Source: Pseudomonas sp. CROZ-RG-20F-R04-15 (GTDB lineage: Bacteria > Pseudomonadota > Gammaproteobacteria > Pseudomonadales > Pseudomonadaceae). From it: 64,000 nt of DNA. The stretch covers positions 248,001-312,000 of the forward strand of contig NZ_JAKNQL010000002.1 in assembly GCF_022662375.1 (NCBI RefSeq), given 5' to 3'. Of the stretch, positions 41,914 through 52,400 are shown in pieces. The notes beneath the pieces were generated by a model. It had not been told where the DNA came from, did not search any database, and saw nothing but the letters and a program-made list of their open reading frames with translations. A program made the translations under genes and the position numbers. Position 1 is the first letter of the stretch. Each line of letters begins with the position of its first letter.

Positions 41914-44218
41914 TCGGGATCCATTGATCGAGCAGTGCCGCGAGTTCTTCACGGCGGAACGGCTTGGCCAGGTAGTCGCTCATGCCTGCCGCGCGGCAGC
42001 GTTCGCGTTCCTCGGACATCGCGTTGGCGGTCAGGGCGACGATGGGCAGGTTCGGCCAGCGTCCGCTCTGGCGGATCTGCCGGCTGGCCTCGTAACCGTC
42101 CATGACGGGCATGTTGCAGTCCATCAGCACCAGATCGAATTCGTGATATTCCAGTTGATCCAGCGCTTCGGCACCATGGGCGGCGACGATGACCTCGCAG
42201 CCCAGTTTGCCGAGCATGCCTTTGGCCACCAGTTGATTGACCGGGTTGTCCTCGACCAGCAACACCCGTCCGCGTCGCACCGAGGGAGAGGTTTCGAGCT
42301 GCGCATCGTTGATCGCAACCACGTCCGGTTGCAGGGTGCGCCGCAGGTTCTGGTAGAGCGCATTGCGCGCCAACGGTCGCGCCTGCTGCTGCAGCGGAGC
42401 CAGGGCGGCCGCTTCTTCGCTCGGCAGGAAACTGCCGTAGGCGGTCACCAGCAAAATCGGCGCAACGAGCGTCGGGCGCAGGCCGAACAGACACTCCGGA
42501 CAATCGGTGATCACCACGTCCGGGGTCAGGCCCAACAGCGAGTCATCAATGGTGCGCTGTTCATACGCAAGTCCCCAGACCGGCAGCAGACTCTGCAACA
42601 GCTCTGCCAGACCACTGCTGGCGGCGGTGATGGCGAGTATCTTGCCGTGCAGCGGCGCCGGTGCCAGTGCGCGGGTATGGCAGGGCAGCGGCAGCTCGGC
42701 ACAGAACTGACTGCCGAAACCGGTCTCGGAACTGATGGTCAGGCGGCCCTGCATGGCTTCGCAGAGGTTGTACGTCAGCGCCAGTCCCAGCCCGGTGCCG
42801 CCATACTGACGGGTGATCCCGGCGCCCGCCTGGGTGAACGGCTGGAAGATTTTCAGCTGCGCGTCCTGGGCGATGCCGATGCCGGTGTCGCAGACCTCGA
42901 TGCGCACGCCATCCCTGGAGGTCGACAAGCGCACATCCACCCGGCCGAACCGGGTGAATTTAAGCGCGTTGGACAGCAGGTTGCTGACGATCTGCCGGAC
43001 CCGGGTCGGATCGCCCAGCACCAGGGCGGGGAAGTGCGGGTCGATCAGGCAGGTCAGCTCGACGCTCGGCGCGGCATTCTGCGAGAGCAGGTTGGCGGTG
43101 TCTTCGATCAGTGAGCCAAGATCGAAGGGGATGTGCTCGAGCTCCAGCTGCCCGGCATCGAATTTCGACAGGTCGAGAATATCGTTGAGCAACTCCACCA
43201 GCACCTTGCCCGAATCGTGGGCGATCGACAGCTGTTGCTGCTGCTCGGCGTTCAACGGGCCGTCGAGTGACAGCGCGATCATCCCCAGCAGGCCGTTGAG
43301 CGGTGTGCGGATCTCATGGCTCATGTTGGCGAGGAACGCCGAGCGGGCCTCGGCCATTTCAAGGGCTGTGCTGCGGGCCACTTCGAGTTCCTGATTGGAC
43401 TGGCTGAGCCGCGCATTGATTGCCTTGAGTTCGGCGGTGCGCGCCGAGACGATGTTTTCCAGTTGTCCGAGATAGTCGGTCAGACGGTTTTCGGCGTTAC
43501 GCCGCTGCTGGATCTCGGTGGCAATGTTCTCGAACTGTTGATTGGCGACCTTGACCAGCACGCCGATTTCATCGTTGGCATGGCCGGCCGGACATTCCAG
43601 CGTGGTCGGTTCGGCACTGCGCGGGTCGCGTCCACTGAGTTCGCGGATCACCCGCACCAGTGGTTTGGTCAGCATCACGTAGAACAGCGCCAGCAGAATG
43701 CCGGTCAGAATCAGGCTGCGGGCGAAGCCATTGAGCAGAGTCACTTCGGCCCGGCGCAGGAAGCGGCTGCCAAAGGCGAAAGTATCGACCTCAAGGCTCA
43801 GCACGCCCAGCGATTCGTTGGGCAGATGGTCGAGGTACAAACGATCCTCGAACTGGCGCTTGGCACCAAACAGGAAGTCGCTGATCACCCGATAGCCGCT
43901 TTGCAGTTCCGGGCGTTTGACGCTGGCCAGCACGGTGCTGTTGTTGTCGATCAGTTGCGCAGAAATGATCGCCGGTGAGCGCAACAGCCCCAAGGTCAGT
44001 TCCTGCGCCAGCTCGGCGTCGATGTTGTAGGCGATACGTGACGCCGGGTTATGACTGATTTCCAGTAAAGACAGGATTTCACGGTTGATAGAGGCGTCTT
44101 CACTGGCATAATCGATGCCGATTTGCAGCAGGCTGAGCAGCGTGCCCAGAATGAACCCGACCAGCACGGTAAGCCTGGCTTGCTTGTAAGACAGCCGGTG
44201 GGTGAATTTGATATCCAT
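41897..44218 (-). CDS. sagS: SagS-like hybrid sensor kinase/response regulator
   Basis: A membrane hybrid kinase of about 773 residues (787 from an alternative ATG at 44260). A helix near residue 15-35, a periplasmic sensor of about 130 residues, a second helix near 175, then HAMP, coiled coil, HisKA with FLANMSHEIRTPLNG (phospho-His), HATPase with DTGIGIA and GGTGLGLAL, a degenerate receiver, and a C-terminal receiver with VLMDCNMPVMDGY (phospho-Asp). Synteny with ospR and gpx equals P. aeruginosa SagS (PA2824, from memory), which links surface attachment, HptB and biofilm formation. The orthology call rests on order and layout. Confidence 0.82.
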   Translation of the reverse strand: MDIKFTHRLSYKQARLTVLVGFILGTLLSLLQIGIDYASEDASINREILSLLEISHNPASRIAYNIDAELAQELTLGLLRSPAIISAQLIDNNSTVLASVKRPELQSGYRVISDFLFGAKRQFEDRLYLDHLPNESLGVLSLEVDTFAFGSRFLRRAEVTLLNGFARSLILTGILLALFYVMLTKPLVRVIRELSGRDPRSAEPTTLECPAGHANDEIGVLVKVANQQFENIATEIQQRRNAENRLTDYLGQLENIVSARTAELKAINARLSQSNQELEVARSTALEMAEARSAFLANMSHEIRTPLNGLLGMIALSLDGPLNAEQQQQLSIAHDSGKVLVELLNDILDLSKFDAGQLELEHIPFDLGSLIEDTANLLSQNAAPSVELTCLIDPHFPALVLGDPTRVRQIVSNLLSNALKFTRFGRVDVRLSTSRDGVRIEVCDTGIGIAQDAQLKIFQPFTQAGAGITRQYGGTGLGLALTYNLCEAMQGRLTISSETGFGSQFCAELPLPCHTRALAPAPLHGKILAITAASSGLAELLQSLLPVWGLAYEQRTIDDSLLGLTPDVVITDCPECLFGLRPTLVAPILLVTAYGSFLPSEEAAALAPLQQQARPLARNALYQNLRRTLQPDVVAINDAQLETSPSVRRGRVLLVEDNPVNQLVAKGMLGKLGCEVIVAAHGAEALDQLEYHEFDLVLMDCNMPVMDGYEASRQIRQSGRWPNLPIVALTANAMSEERERCRAAGMSDYLAKPFRREELAALLDQWIPTTTAP

Positions 44219-44384
44219 GGGGTGTTGAACCACTTCCGTTTCCCTTCGCTGCTCAAGCATAGTCGATCATGTATGGATACCGAGGTTCCCGAATCGCCTT
44301 GTAACAAGGCTTGGTAGGTGAATTTTGATCTGTGCGTCGTCGCTGGATCGTCATCATCACTGTGAACGTGCCCGAGGAGAAGAC

Positions 44385-45275
44385 GTGGATTCCCGATTGA
44401 ATGCTTTTCTTGAACGTGCCGAGTCGGTTCTGGCGCGGATCGAACCGCTGTTGCCGGCACCACGGCCGGTGATCGACTGGGGTACTTGTCTGGCTGCGCG
44501 CTGGCAGCGCGACGGGCGCAGCGGTTATCTGCTGCCGCTGGAAGTCAGCCTCGACATGCGTCTGTCCGACCTTATCGGTGTCGACCGTCAACTGGAGCAA
44601 CTGGGGCGCAATACCCAGCAATTTCTCGATGGCATGCCGGCCAACCATGCGTTGCTCTGGGGCTCGCGCGGTACCGGCAAGTCTTCGCTGGTCCGCGCGT
44701 TGCTGGCGGAACACGCCGCCGCAGGCCTGCGCCTGATCGAGATCGAGCGCGATCATCTGGCGGATCTGCCACGAGTGGTCGAGCAGATCGGCAAGCTGCC
44801 ACAACGTTTCGTGCTGTTTTGCGATGACTTGTCGTTCGAATCCGGTGAGGGTGACTATCGCGTGCTCAAAAGCGTGCTCGACGGCTCGCTGGAGCAGGCC
44901 CCGGACAACGTTTTGCTGTACGCCACTTCCAATCGCCGCCACCTGGTGCCGGAGAAGGAAAGCGACAACGAAAACTGGAAACGCGTCGACGGCGAGCTGC
45001 ATCCCAGCGAAGCCGTTGAAGACAAGATCGCGCTGTCGGACCGTTTCGGTCTGTGGCTGTCGTTTTATCCGTTTACCCAAGAACACTTCCTTAACGTCGT
45101 CGAGCACTGGATCGGCCAGTTGGCCGCCAAGGCCGGCCTGAGCTGGCAACGCGACGAAGCGCTGGACATCCTTGCCGTGCGTTGGGCCACCGGCCGCGGT
45201 AATCGCAACGGACGTTGCGCGTACCAATTCGCCCGTTACTGGGTGGGACTGAAATTGCTGGAGCACAAGGCATGA
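44385..45275 (+). CDS. AAA+ ATPase, DUF815 family
   Basis: A 296-residue P-loop ATPase. Walker A is WGSRGTGKSSLVRALL, Walker B FVLFCDDLSF, sensor-1 region VLLYATSNRRHL and later an Arg-rich RWATGRGNRNGR. DUF815 members are widespread with no clear role. The GTG at 44385 is chosen because GAGGAG lies five bases upstream, and the upstream residues lack conservation. The stop overlaps the next gene's ATG, so ATPase and free-methionine sulfoxide reductase are translationally coupled. Confidence 0.88.
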   Translation: MDSRLNAFLERAESVLARIEPLLPAPRPVIDWGTCLAARWQRDGRSGYLLPLEVSLDMRLSDLIGVDRQLEQLGRNTQQFLDGMPANHALLWGSRGTGKSSLVRALLAEHAAAGLRLIEIERDHLADLPRVVEQIGKLPQRFVLFCDDLSFESGEGDYRVLKSVLDGSLEQAPDNVLLYATSNRRHLVPEKESDNENWKRVDGELHPSEAVEDKIALSDRFGLWLSFYPFTQEHFLNVVEHWIGQLAAKAGLSWQRDEALDILAVRWATGRGNRNGRCAYQFARYWVGLKLLEHKA

Positions 45276-45754
45276 TTGATTTGCAACAAAGCGGCCAGGG
45301 CCTCGAAGGCTATGGCATGTTGGCCGCGCAACTGGAATCGCTGCTGGCGGATGAGCGCGATTTCATCGCCAACGCCGCGCAGTTTTCGGCGTTCCTGTTC
45401 AACCAGCTCGATGATCTGAACTGGGCGGGTTTTTACCTCAACCGCAACGAAGAGCTGGTGCTGGGTCCGTTCCAGGGCCAGATCGCCTGTGTACGCATTC
45501 CGTTCGGCCGTGGTGTGTGTGGCGCGGCGGCGGCCAGTCAGCAAACCCAGCGCGTTGAAGACGTGCATGCGTTCCCCGGGCATATCGCCTGCGACAGCGC
45601 TTCCAACAGTGAGCTGGTCGTGCCCTTGGTCAAGGACGGACGCCTGATCGGTGTGCTCGACCTCGACAGCCCGAAACTGGCGCGTTTCGGCGCGCAGGAT
45701 CAGGCGGGTATCGAGCAACTGGCGGCGATTTTCCTGCGTCTGACCGACTGCTGA
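45272..45754 (+). CDS. Free methionine (R)-sulfoxide reductase, GAF-domain type
   Basis: A 160-residue single GAF domain protein like E. coli YebR/MsrC, which reduces free methionine-R-sulfoxide. Three reactive cysteines are visible in GQIACVRIPFG, GRGVCGAAA and GHIACDSASNSE, the pattern needed for catalysis. It overlaps the AAA+ gene at its start (ATGA) and abuts the convergent HD-GYP gene with no gap between the two stop codons. Confidence 0.92.
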   Translation: MIDLQQSGQGLEGYGMLAAQLESLLADERDFIANAAQFSAFLFNQLDDLNWAGFYLNRNEELVLGPFQGQIACVRIPFGRGVCGAAAASQQTQRVEDVHAFPGHIACDSASNSELVVPLVKDGRLIGVLDLDSPKLARFGAQDQAGIEQLAAIFLRLTDC

Positions 45755-48700
45755 TCACGCGGTGAGGCCAGCCTTGTGCAGCAGGCTGGCCGGATCCACG
45801 CTGTCGATCTGCGCGGAATCGAGAAAGCGCACGGCGTACTGCATGTAAACGCCTTCATTGATGAACAGTCCAAACAGTTGCGCATCGATATGTGCTTCGC
45901 GGCACATGGTCGCCATGATTGCCAACGCCTCACTCAAGGTCTTGGCTTTCTTGTACGGGCGATCGGCTGCGGTCAGCGCTTCGAAGATATCGGCAATTGC
46001 CATCATCCGCGCCGGCAGGCTCATTTCTTCGCGTTTCAGGCGTTTCGGGTAACCGGTACCGTCCATTTTTTCATGATGACCGCCGGCGATTTCGGCAATG
46101 CTGTCGAGGTGGCCGGGGAAGGGCAGGTGACTGAGCATCATGATGGTCTGGACCATGTGGTGATTGATCACGTAACGCTCTTCGCGGGTCAGGGTGCCAC
46201 GGCTGATACTCAGGTTGTACAGCTCGCCGCGATTGTATTTGTAGCGCGGCACATCCAGTTTGAAGCCCCACGGATTGTCTTCGGGAATCAATTCGTTCGG
46301 GTCGCGTTCGAGCAAGTGTTCGGGCTTGTCTGCCAATAGCTGTTCACTGACCGGCAAGCTCGGCGCCGGCGTGCGCGACTGACGCCGGTTCTCTTCCCAG
46401 GACACACCCAGACGATCATCGAGAGTACGCATCCAGGTACGCCTGGCCAGATGATCAAGGCGTTGCAGATCCGCTTCAGCCATGGCCTCACTGCCCAGGT
46501 TACAGCGCGCGACAAACGCAAAGTCGTCGTCCAGCGCCATCAGTGTCGTGTCACGCAGCTCGGCCAGTGCGCTCTCATCACCGCCCAGCGCCCGCGCCTG
46601 CCAATAGCTGATCCAGGCATCACGCTTGAGCACTTCGAAGCGGGTTCGGATTTCATGAATACGGTCGTTGATGGTTTCCAGCTTGGTCGCCTTGTCGACC
46701 ACGTATTCAGGTGTTGTGACCTTGCCACAATCGTGCAGCCACGCGGCAATGTGCAAGGCCTCCCACTCGTCTTCGCTGGGTTGATAGGCGCTGAAGGCCG
46801 GCGTCTGACTGGCTGCCGCTGCCTGAGCAAGCATCAGCGTCAGCTCCGGCACGCGCTGACAATGTCCGCCGGTATAAGGGCTCTTTGCATCGATGGCGCC
46901 GGCGAGCAATTGAATGAAGGCGTCGAGCAACTGCTTCTGGCGGGCTTGCAGGCGCTGGCTCTCGATACTCACCGCCGCCGCGCCGGACACCGCCTGGAGG
47001 AATGCGATGCGGTCGGGACGCAGTTTTTCCAGGTCGGCCGCCGTGCCGCTGTCGTGCACCAGCAGGATCAGCAGGCCGATGGTTTCGTCGTGGCGATTGT
47101 GCAGGCGGATGCCGATCAGATGGATGCGTGGCGATTGCATCGTCAGCAGGACTTTTTGCAGATCGCCGGCCTGATCGACGCCGAAGTTGCTCACCACATT
47201 GTTGGCGCTGACCAATTGCTCGAACCACGCCGGACCCTGATTGTGTTGCAGGTCATGGCCCTGAATGTCGAACGTCTCCAGGGGCTGAGGCGTGCCGTCG
47301 ATGACCAGTCCGTAAGGCTCCATGCGACTGCTGTCGCTTTCACGCAGATAGATCAGCCCCGCCTGTGCCTGAGCAATCTGCACCGTTTCAAACAACACCC
47401 GTTGCAGCAGGGGAGCGAAGCGGGTTTCGGCACCGAGGGTGTCGGTAATGCGGAAAAAACTCGCCAAGGTGTCTTTCATCCGCGCCATCGACACACTCAA
47501 TTGGTCGACTTCAAGCACTGGCGAGCGGCGTGCCAACGGAAAATTGAAATCGAAACTGCGGATGGCGTCGGCCTCCTTGACCAGCGCGTGCAACGGCTTG
47601 ACCAGAATCCGCGAAATTACCCAGCCCAGTGGCAGGCACAGCAGCAAGGTCGCCAGGGTGATCAGCGCGCCTTGCCAGCGCAAGCGGTAGGCATCGACCA
47701 ACAACTCGTCTTCCGGTACCAGTAGCGCCAGTTGCAAACCTTTCGGGCCGCCCTCCTGAATGCTGCTGCGGGCGACGATCCATTGCCGGCCATCCGCCTC
47801 CAGGCGATTGCCGGAATGCGCGCCGGACAGCAGCGCGTGCAGGCTTGGACTCAGGTCTGCGGCTTTTGCCAGATGCGCGGTGTTGCCATCGACGATCAGT
47901 TTCTGGCTGTCGGGGTAGGCCACAGCGTTGCCGTCAGCATCGAACAAGGCAATTTCGGTGGACGCGGTGACCACGTGCTTGCTCAGAGCGGCAGACAGTG
48001 CGACCAGCGTCAGGTCAGCGCCGATCACGGCGTTCGCGCCGCTGCGTCGGGCCAGCGTGGTGCCGACATTGTGCGTGGAGAAAAACACGTAGGGCTCGGT
48101 GGTGATCTGCTCGCTTTGCTGGCGGGCATCGGTGAACCACGCACGACTGCGCGGATCGTAGCGGTCTTCGGGGTTGTCCTGCCGGCCTGCCGGCGTCAGT
48201 GCCTGATCGAAAAACAGTGACTGTGAGTGTATGGCGCCCTGCGCGTCATGTTCGATGCTCCAGACCTGATAGGCCGCCGCTTCAGGGGCCTTGAGCAGTG
48301 TTTTCAGCGCGGCGCTGCGCAGTGGGCGCACCATGAAGAAATCGCCATTGGCATAACCCAGATACAACGACGCCAGATTCGGGTTGTCGGTGAGCGACTG
48401 GCTGAACGGTCTGAGCAAGGGCAAGCGCTGTTCAAGGCGCTCGGCCTGAGTGGCGGGGTTGTCCGCCAGCAGGCTCAGCAGATGCCGGATCGGCTGATAG
48501 GTGGCGGACATGTCCAGGCGCACGTCCTGTTCGATCCGCTCGAACAGCTTCTCGCTGCTCGAAAGGATGATCTGCGTGGTCTGGCGGTAATTGAACAATC
48601 CCAGCACGACCCCGGTGAGCAGCAGCAGGAAGGTGAACATGACGCTGATGTGCACATGCAGCGGGAAGCGGCGTTGTTCCGGGCGCAGTGGGCTGGGCAT
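45755..48700 (-). CDS. Membrane HD-GYP protein with dCache, HAMP and GAF domains
   Basis: A 981-residue probable c-di-GMP phosphodiesterase. A helix at about 18-38, a large periplasmic dCache sensor to about 345, a second helix near 345-365, HAMP, a GAF-like domain near 420-585, then HD-GYP from about 600. The HD site is WLHDCGKV and the GYP site HHEKMDGTGYPKRL, both intact, with a roughly 100-residue insertion between parts of the domain. It should cleave c-di-GMP to pGpG or GMP. GGAGAG precedes the ATG. The upstream hybrid kinase gene ends only 47 bp away on the same strand, so one operon is likely. Confidence 0.92.
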   Translation of the reverse strand: MPSPLRPEQRRFPLHVHISVMFTFLLLLTGVVLGLFNYRQTTQIILSSSEKLFERIEQDVRLDMSATYQPIRHLLSLLADNPATQAERLEQRLPLLRPFSQSLTDNPNLASLYLGYANGDFFMVRPLRSAALKTLLKAPEAAAYQVWSIEHDAQGAIHSQSLFFDQALTPAGRQDNPEDRYDPRSRAWFTDARQQSEQITTEPYVFFSTHNVGTTLARRSGANAVIGADLTLVALSAALSKHVVTASTEIALFDADGNAVAYPDSQKLIVDGNTAHLAKAADLSPSLHALLSGAHSGNRLEADGRQWIVARSSIQEGGPKGLQLALLVPEDELLVDAYRLRWQGALITLATLLLCLPLGWVISRILVKPLHALVKEADAIRSFDFNFPLARRSPVLEVDQLSVSMARMKDTLASFFRITDTLGAETRFAPLLQRVLFETVQIAQAQAGLIYLRESDSSRMEPYGLVIDGTPQPLETFDIQGHDLQHNQGPAWFEQLVSANNVVSNFGVDQAGDLQKVLLTMQSPRIHLIGIRLHNRHDETIGLLILLVHDSGTAADLEKLRPDRIAFLQAVSGAAAVSIESQRLQARQKQLLDAFIQLLAGAIDAKSPYTGGHCQRVPELTLMLAQAAAASQTPAFSAYQPSEDEWEALHIAAWLHDCGKVTTPEYVVDKATKLETINDRIHEIRTRFEVLKRDAWISYWQARALGGDESALAELRDTTLMALDDDFAFVARCNLGSEAMAEADLQRLDHLARRTWMRTLDDRLGVSWEENRRQSRTPAPSLPVSEQLLADKPEHLLERDPNELIPEDNPWGFKLDVPRYKYNRGELYNLSISRGTLTREERYVINHHMVQTIMMLSHLPFPGHLDSIAEIAGGHHEKMDGTGYPKRLKREEMSLPARMMAIADIFEALTAADRPYKKAKTLSEALAIMATMCREAHIDAQLFGLFINEGVYMQYAVRFLDSAQIDSVDPASLLHKAGLTA

Positions 48701-48747
48701 TTCTGGCTCTCCATGATGGTTAACTCACTGCTCAGCGCCAAGCATAG

Positions 48748-51700
48748 TTAAGGCACGCTCATTGTGCCTCGATCCGACAACGTCAATTGTTGCTGAAGGG
48801 CCTGCTCCAGTTCGAGCATCGCGCGGTTGCTCGCCTCACAATGGCGGGCGATCTCAGCGGTCGTCAGCGCCTCGGCGCAGGCCTGCTCGAGGGCATCGCA
48901 ACATTCGATCACGCGCGTGGCCTGAGCAATGCGCGCGGCACCCTTGATCTTGTGTGCGACCACTGCCAGCGCGCCGCGATCATGTTCGGGCGACAGCGCG
49001 AGCAATTCCTGGCGGTCGAGACGGCTGCTTTTGAGTAATTCGGCCAGCAGTCGGCGCGACTGCGCCGGGTTGCCACCGGTGAGCATATTCATGTTTTGCA
49101 GATTGAATGCCGCAGGTGTTGACGCCGGCGTGATGCCATCGACCCACTGGCTGAGCAGGCTCAGGCTCAGGGGCTTGAACAGACAGTCGTTCATGCCGGC
49201 CTGTTTGCAACGCTGGATTTCCTCGGGTTGCGCATTGGCTGTAAAGCCCAGCACGGTGCACGGCGGGCAGCGTGTCTGCAGTTCATGCTGACGAATGGCG
49301 CGAGTCAGTTCATAACCATTCATCAAGGGCATGTTGCAGTCGACGATCACCAGATCGAAGTGGCCAGCCTTCCACAGTTCCAGACCACTGCAGCCGTTCT
49401 CGGCAATGCTGAAGTGATGGCCGAGAAACTCCAGTTGCTGGCACATCAACAGGCGATTGGCCGGATGGTCGTCTACCACCAGCACAAGCAGGGGCGAGCT
49501 TGATGTTTTGATTGTCGGTTCACTTTTGGCGGTATTCACCTGTATCGGCAGTGTTTCCAGCGCCAGCGAGAGGCAGACCTGGGTGCCGATGCCCGGCTGG
49601 CTGCTCAGTTGCAGTTGTCCGCCCATCATTTCGCACAGATTGCGACTGATCACCAGCCCCAGCCCGGCACCGCTTCTGCCTTGTTGAGTGCTGTTTTCGC
49701 TCTGGGCAAACGGTTCGAACAAGCGTTGTTGATCCTCCGCACTGATGCCGACACCGCTGTCCTGCACGGTCAGTTGTAGCAGGGCGCGCGCCGGCCCCTC
49801 GGTATTCATCAGATCGAGGGTAATGCGCACATGGCCTTGTTCGGTGAATTTGATCGCGTTGCTGACCAGATTCGACAGCACCTGTTTGAAACGCAAAGGG
49901 TCCAGATACACATCGACGGCCAGATCCGGCGGATTGAAGATGACTTGCAGGGAGAGATTCTTCTGTCGTGCGAGACCGTCGAAGATCCTCGCCACTGACG
50001 TCACGGTGTCGACCAGATTGACCCGTTCCGGGCAAAGACTCAGGCGTCCGGATTCGATCCGTGCGATATCGAGAATGTCACCGATCAAACCCAGCAGATC
50101 CTTGGCCGAATGATAGGCCGTGTCGATTGACGAGCGATCCGGATGCTGTTGATCCATACGTCTGAGTGTCAGCTCGAGCATGCCGATCACGGCATTCATC
50201 GGCGTGCGGATTTCATGACTCATGGTCGCCAGAAAGGTGCTTTTCGCCCGGTTGGCCTCATCCGCCCGCTCTTTGGCCGTGCGCAGTTCCTCGAACAGCT
50301 GCCGACGTTCGCTGATGTCGATCCAGCCGCCGATGATGCCTTTCACGTCGCCGCTGGAGTCGCGGTACGGCAGGATCCAGTGATAGATGGTCAGGCGCCG
50401 GTTGCCGATGTGCAAAGGCCGGTCGACGACCATCGGCGTGCCTTCGGCAACGACGCGCTGGTAATCGGCCTGAAAGGCCTGGGCTTCGAACGCGTTGCTC
50501 AGGGTGCCCTCGATGACGCTTTTGCCAATCACGTCTTCACGCTTGGCATTGAAGGCTTCGAGGTAGCTTTCGTTGCAACTTTGCAGCAGACCCTGGCGAT
50601 CGCGAACATAAATCGGGTGCGGCGTGCCATCGACCAGTGAGCGCATGAATTCGAACTGGTCGTTCAGCGCACGTTCGGCGGCCTGGCGTTGTTTGATCTG
50701 GTGGCGCATGTAGGCATTCCAGGCCAGGAGCAACAGCAATACCAGGCAGGCGCCGATAATCACTTGATAAAACAGGCGCTGGTAGTTGTGCCAGATGTTT
50801 TGAGACGCCGTGGAGTAACCGCGCCAGCGGCCATTGATCACGCCCAGTTCATCGGGTGCGATGCTCAACAACGCCTTGTTGATGATCGAGGTCAGTTCCG
50901 TATTGTCCCGCGCGGTCGCCAGTGAAAAGGCCGCCTGACCGGTGCCGATGGTGGTGGTGATCTGCAATGGCTGGTTAAAGATCCGCGAGGAAATGAAGTA
51001 GTTGGCAATGACCAGCGAGTTCACAGCGCCATCGACGTGGCCTTCAGCGAGCAGCGAGACAGCGCTGAACGTGTCTGGTGTTTCAATCAGATGGATGCGC
51101 GGATAATCCCGGCGCAAGTACTCGACCATTGGGTTGCCTTGGGCAATCGCCAGTTGTTTGCCTTTGAGCTGGCCCAGATTGGTCGGGCCGTCGGCGCTCT
51201 TGCGGGTCAGCAGAACGTATGAGTTTTCCAGGTAAGGACGACTGAAGTTGAGCGTTTTTTCACGTTCCTCCGACGGTAGCAGTGCGGCGATCAGGTCGGC
51301 TTGATGACGGTCGATCTGCTGGATCATTTCCGCGTCGTTGCGGCTGCGGCGGATCTCGAAACGCAGGCCGGTGCGCAGGCGAATCAGCTCGAGCAAGTCG
51401 GCGCTGATGCCACGAAAATTGCCGTCGTTGTCAAAAAATGTCAGGGGCGCGAATGCTTCATTCACGACCACGCTGACCACCGGATGCTGTTTGAGCCAGG
51501 CTTCTTCGCGCTGGGTCAGCTGCAGTTTCTGATCGGTGAGCAGCAGATCGCTGCCGGCGCTCCAGCGTTTGGCGATGTTGTCACGCTCACTGGCCGGCAC
51601 GGCCTTGATCACGCTGTCGATGATCGCCAGCAGTTGTGGGTTGTTGCGGCGTACGGCGAAGCTGAATCCCTGCGCTTCCTGTTTGCCGAAGTTGGCCATG

Positions 51701-52392
51701 CGCACGTTGTTCAGATAGCCCTTGTTGATCATGTAGTGAGTTGAAAGGGTGTCGCCGAGGAACACATCGGCCTGATCGAACGCTACGGCATTGATCGCAT
51801 TCTGGTAGGAGGGGTAGCAGGTAATGAGCGCTTTGGGGTACAGCGCCTTGACTTCGGGCAGCGGCAAATAGTGATAGACCATGCTCAGCCGCAAGCCGGC
51901 CAGGCCTTCGGTGAGAGAGCGGGTTTCATCTTCGCGGGTAACCAGCACAGGCTGATCAATGGCATAGGGGGTCGATAACGCGAGGTTGGCATTGCTCGCT
52001 TCGAAGCCGTTCGCGGTACCGAGCAGATCGACCTGGCCGTCGACCAATGCGCGAATGGCAGCATCCCGCGAGGCAAAGCGCTGCACCCTGATCGGCAAAC
52101 CGGTGGCCTGGCCGAGGAGCCCGGCGTAGTCGGCCGTGAGGCCTTCGTAGTCCTTGCCACTGACGGTCATGTCAAAAGGCGGATAGTCGGGCGCGGAGGT
52201 GCCCAGAACCAGTTCGCTACGTGCATGCAGCCATTGCCGTTGGGACTGTTCGAGCGTGACCTGCACCGGTTCGTTCGCCGACCGGCTGAGCAGGGCATAG
52301 TCCGGTGAAGTGCCGGGCATGGCGAATACGTTGGTGCTCAGGCACAGACCTGCACTCAACGCCATTAAATAGTCCTTTAAACGGCTGGGCAT
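48748..52392 (-). CDS. BvgS/EvgS-like hybrid sensor kinase
   Basis: A 1214-residue phosphorelay kinase. Signal or anchor at 5-25, two tandem periplasmic solute-binding domains (about 60-285 and 305-525), a membrane helix near 540-560, PAS (about 575-695), HisKA with FLATMSHEIRTPMNAVIG, HATPase with DSGVGIS and GAGLGLVI, receiver with VIVDCNMPLMNGYE and a C-terminal Hpt domain with VVAHKIKGAARIA. This is the BvgS/EvgS layout, also found in RocS1. The ATG at 52392 lies 8 bp after the response-regulator stop and has GAGAG upstream. Relay His-Asp-His to the regulator is expected. Confidence 0.93.
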   Translation of the reverse strand: MPSRLKDYLMALSAGLCLSTNVFAMPGTSPDYALLSRSANEPVQVTLEQSQRQWLHARSELVLGTSAPDYPPFDMTVSGKDYEGLTADYAGLLGQATGLPIRVQRFASRDAAIRALVDGQVDLLGTANGFEASNANLALSTPYAIDQPVLVTREDETRSLTEGLAGLRLSMVYHYLPLPEVKALYPKALITCYPSYQNAINAVAFDQADVFLGDTLSTHYMINKGYLNNVRMANFGKQEAQGFSFAVRRNNPQLLAIIDSVIKAVPASERDNIAKRWSAGSDLLLTDQKLQLTQREEAWLKQHPVVSVVVNEAFAPLTFFDNDGNFRGISADLLELIRLRTGLRFEIRRSRNDAEMIQQIDRHQADLIAALLPSEEREKTLNFSRPYLENSYVLLTRKSADGPTNLGQLKGKQLAIAQGNPMVEYLRRDYPRIHLIETPDTFSAVSLLAEGHVDGAVNSLVIANYFISSRIFNQPLQITTTIGTGQAAFSLATARDNTELTSIINKALLSIAPDELGVINGRWRGYSTASQNIWHNYQRLFYQVIIGACLVLLLLLAWNAYMRHQIKQRQAAERALNDQFEFMRSLVDGTPHPIYVRDRQGLLQSCNESYLEAFNAKREDVIGKSVIEGTLSNAFEAQAFQADYQRVVAEGTPMVVDRPLHIGNRRLTIYHWILPYRDSSGDVKGIIGGWIDISERRQLFEELRTAKERADEANRAKSTFLATMSHEIRTPMNAVIGMLELTLRRMDQQHPDRSSIDTAYHSAKDLLGLIGDILDIARIESGRLSLCPERVNLVDTVTSVARIFDGLARQKNLSLQVIFNPPDLAVDVYLDPLRFKQVLSNLVSNAIKFTEQGHVRITLDLMNTEGPARALLQLTVQDSGVGISAEDQQRLFEPFAQSENSTQQGRSGAGLGLVISRNLCEMMGGQLQLSSQPGIGTQVCLSLALETLPIQVNTAKSEPTIKTSSSPLLVLVVDDHPANRLLMCQQLEFLGHHFSIAENGCSGLELWKAGHFDLVIVDCNMPLMNGYELTRAIRQHELQTRCPPCTVLGFTANAQPEEIQRCKQAGMNDCLFKPLSLSLLSQWVDGITPASTPAAFNLQNMNMLTGGNPAQSRRLLAELLKSSRLDRQELLALSPEHDRGALAVVAHKIKGAARIAQATRVIECCDALEQACAEALTTAEIARHCEASNRAMLELEQALQQQLTLSDRGTMSVP

Positions 52393-52400
52393 GCGGGCTC

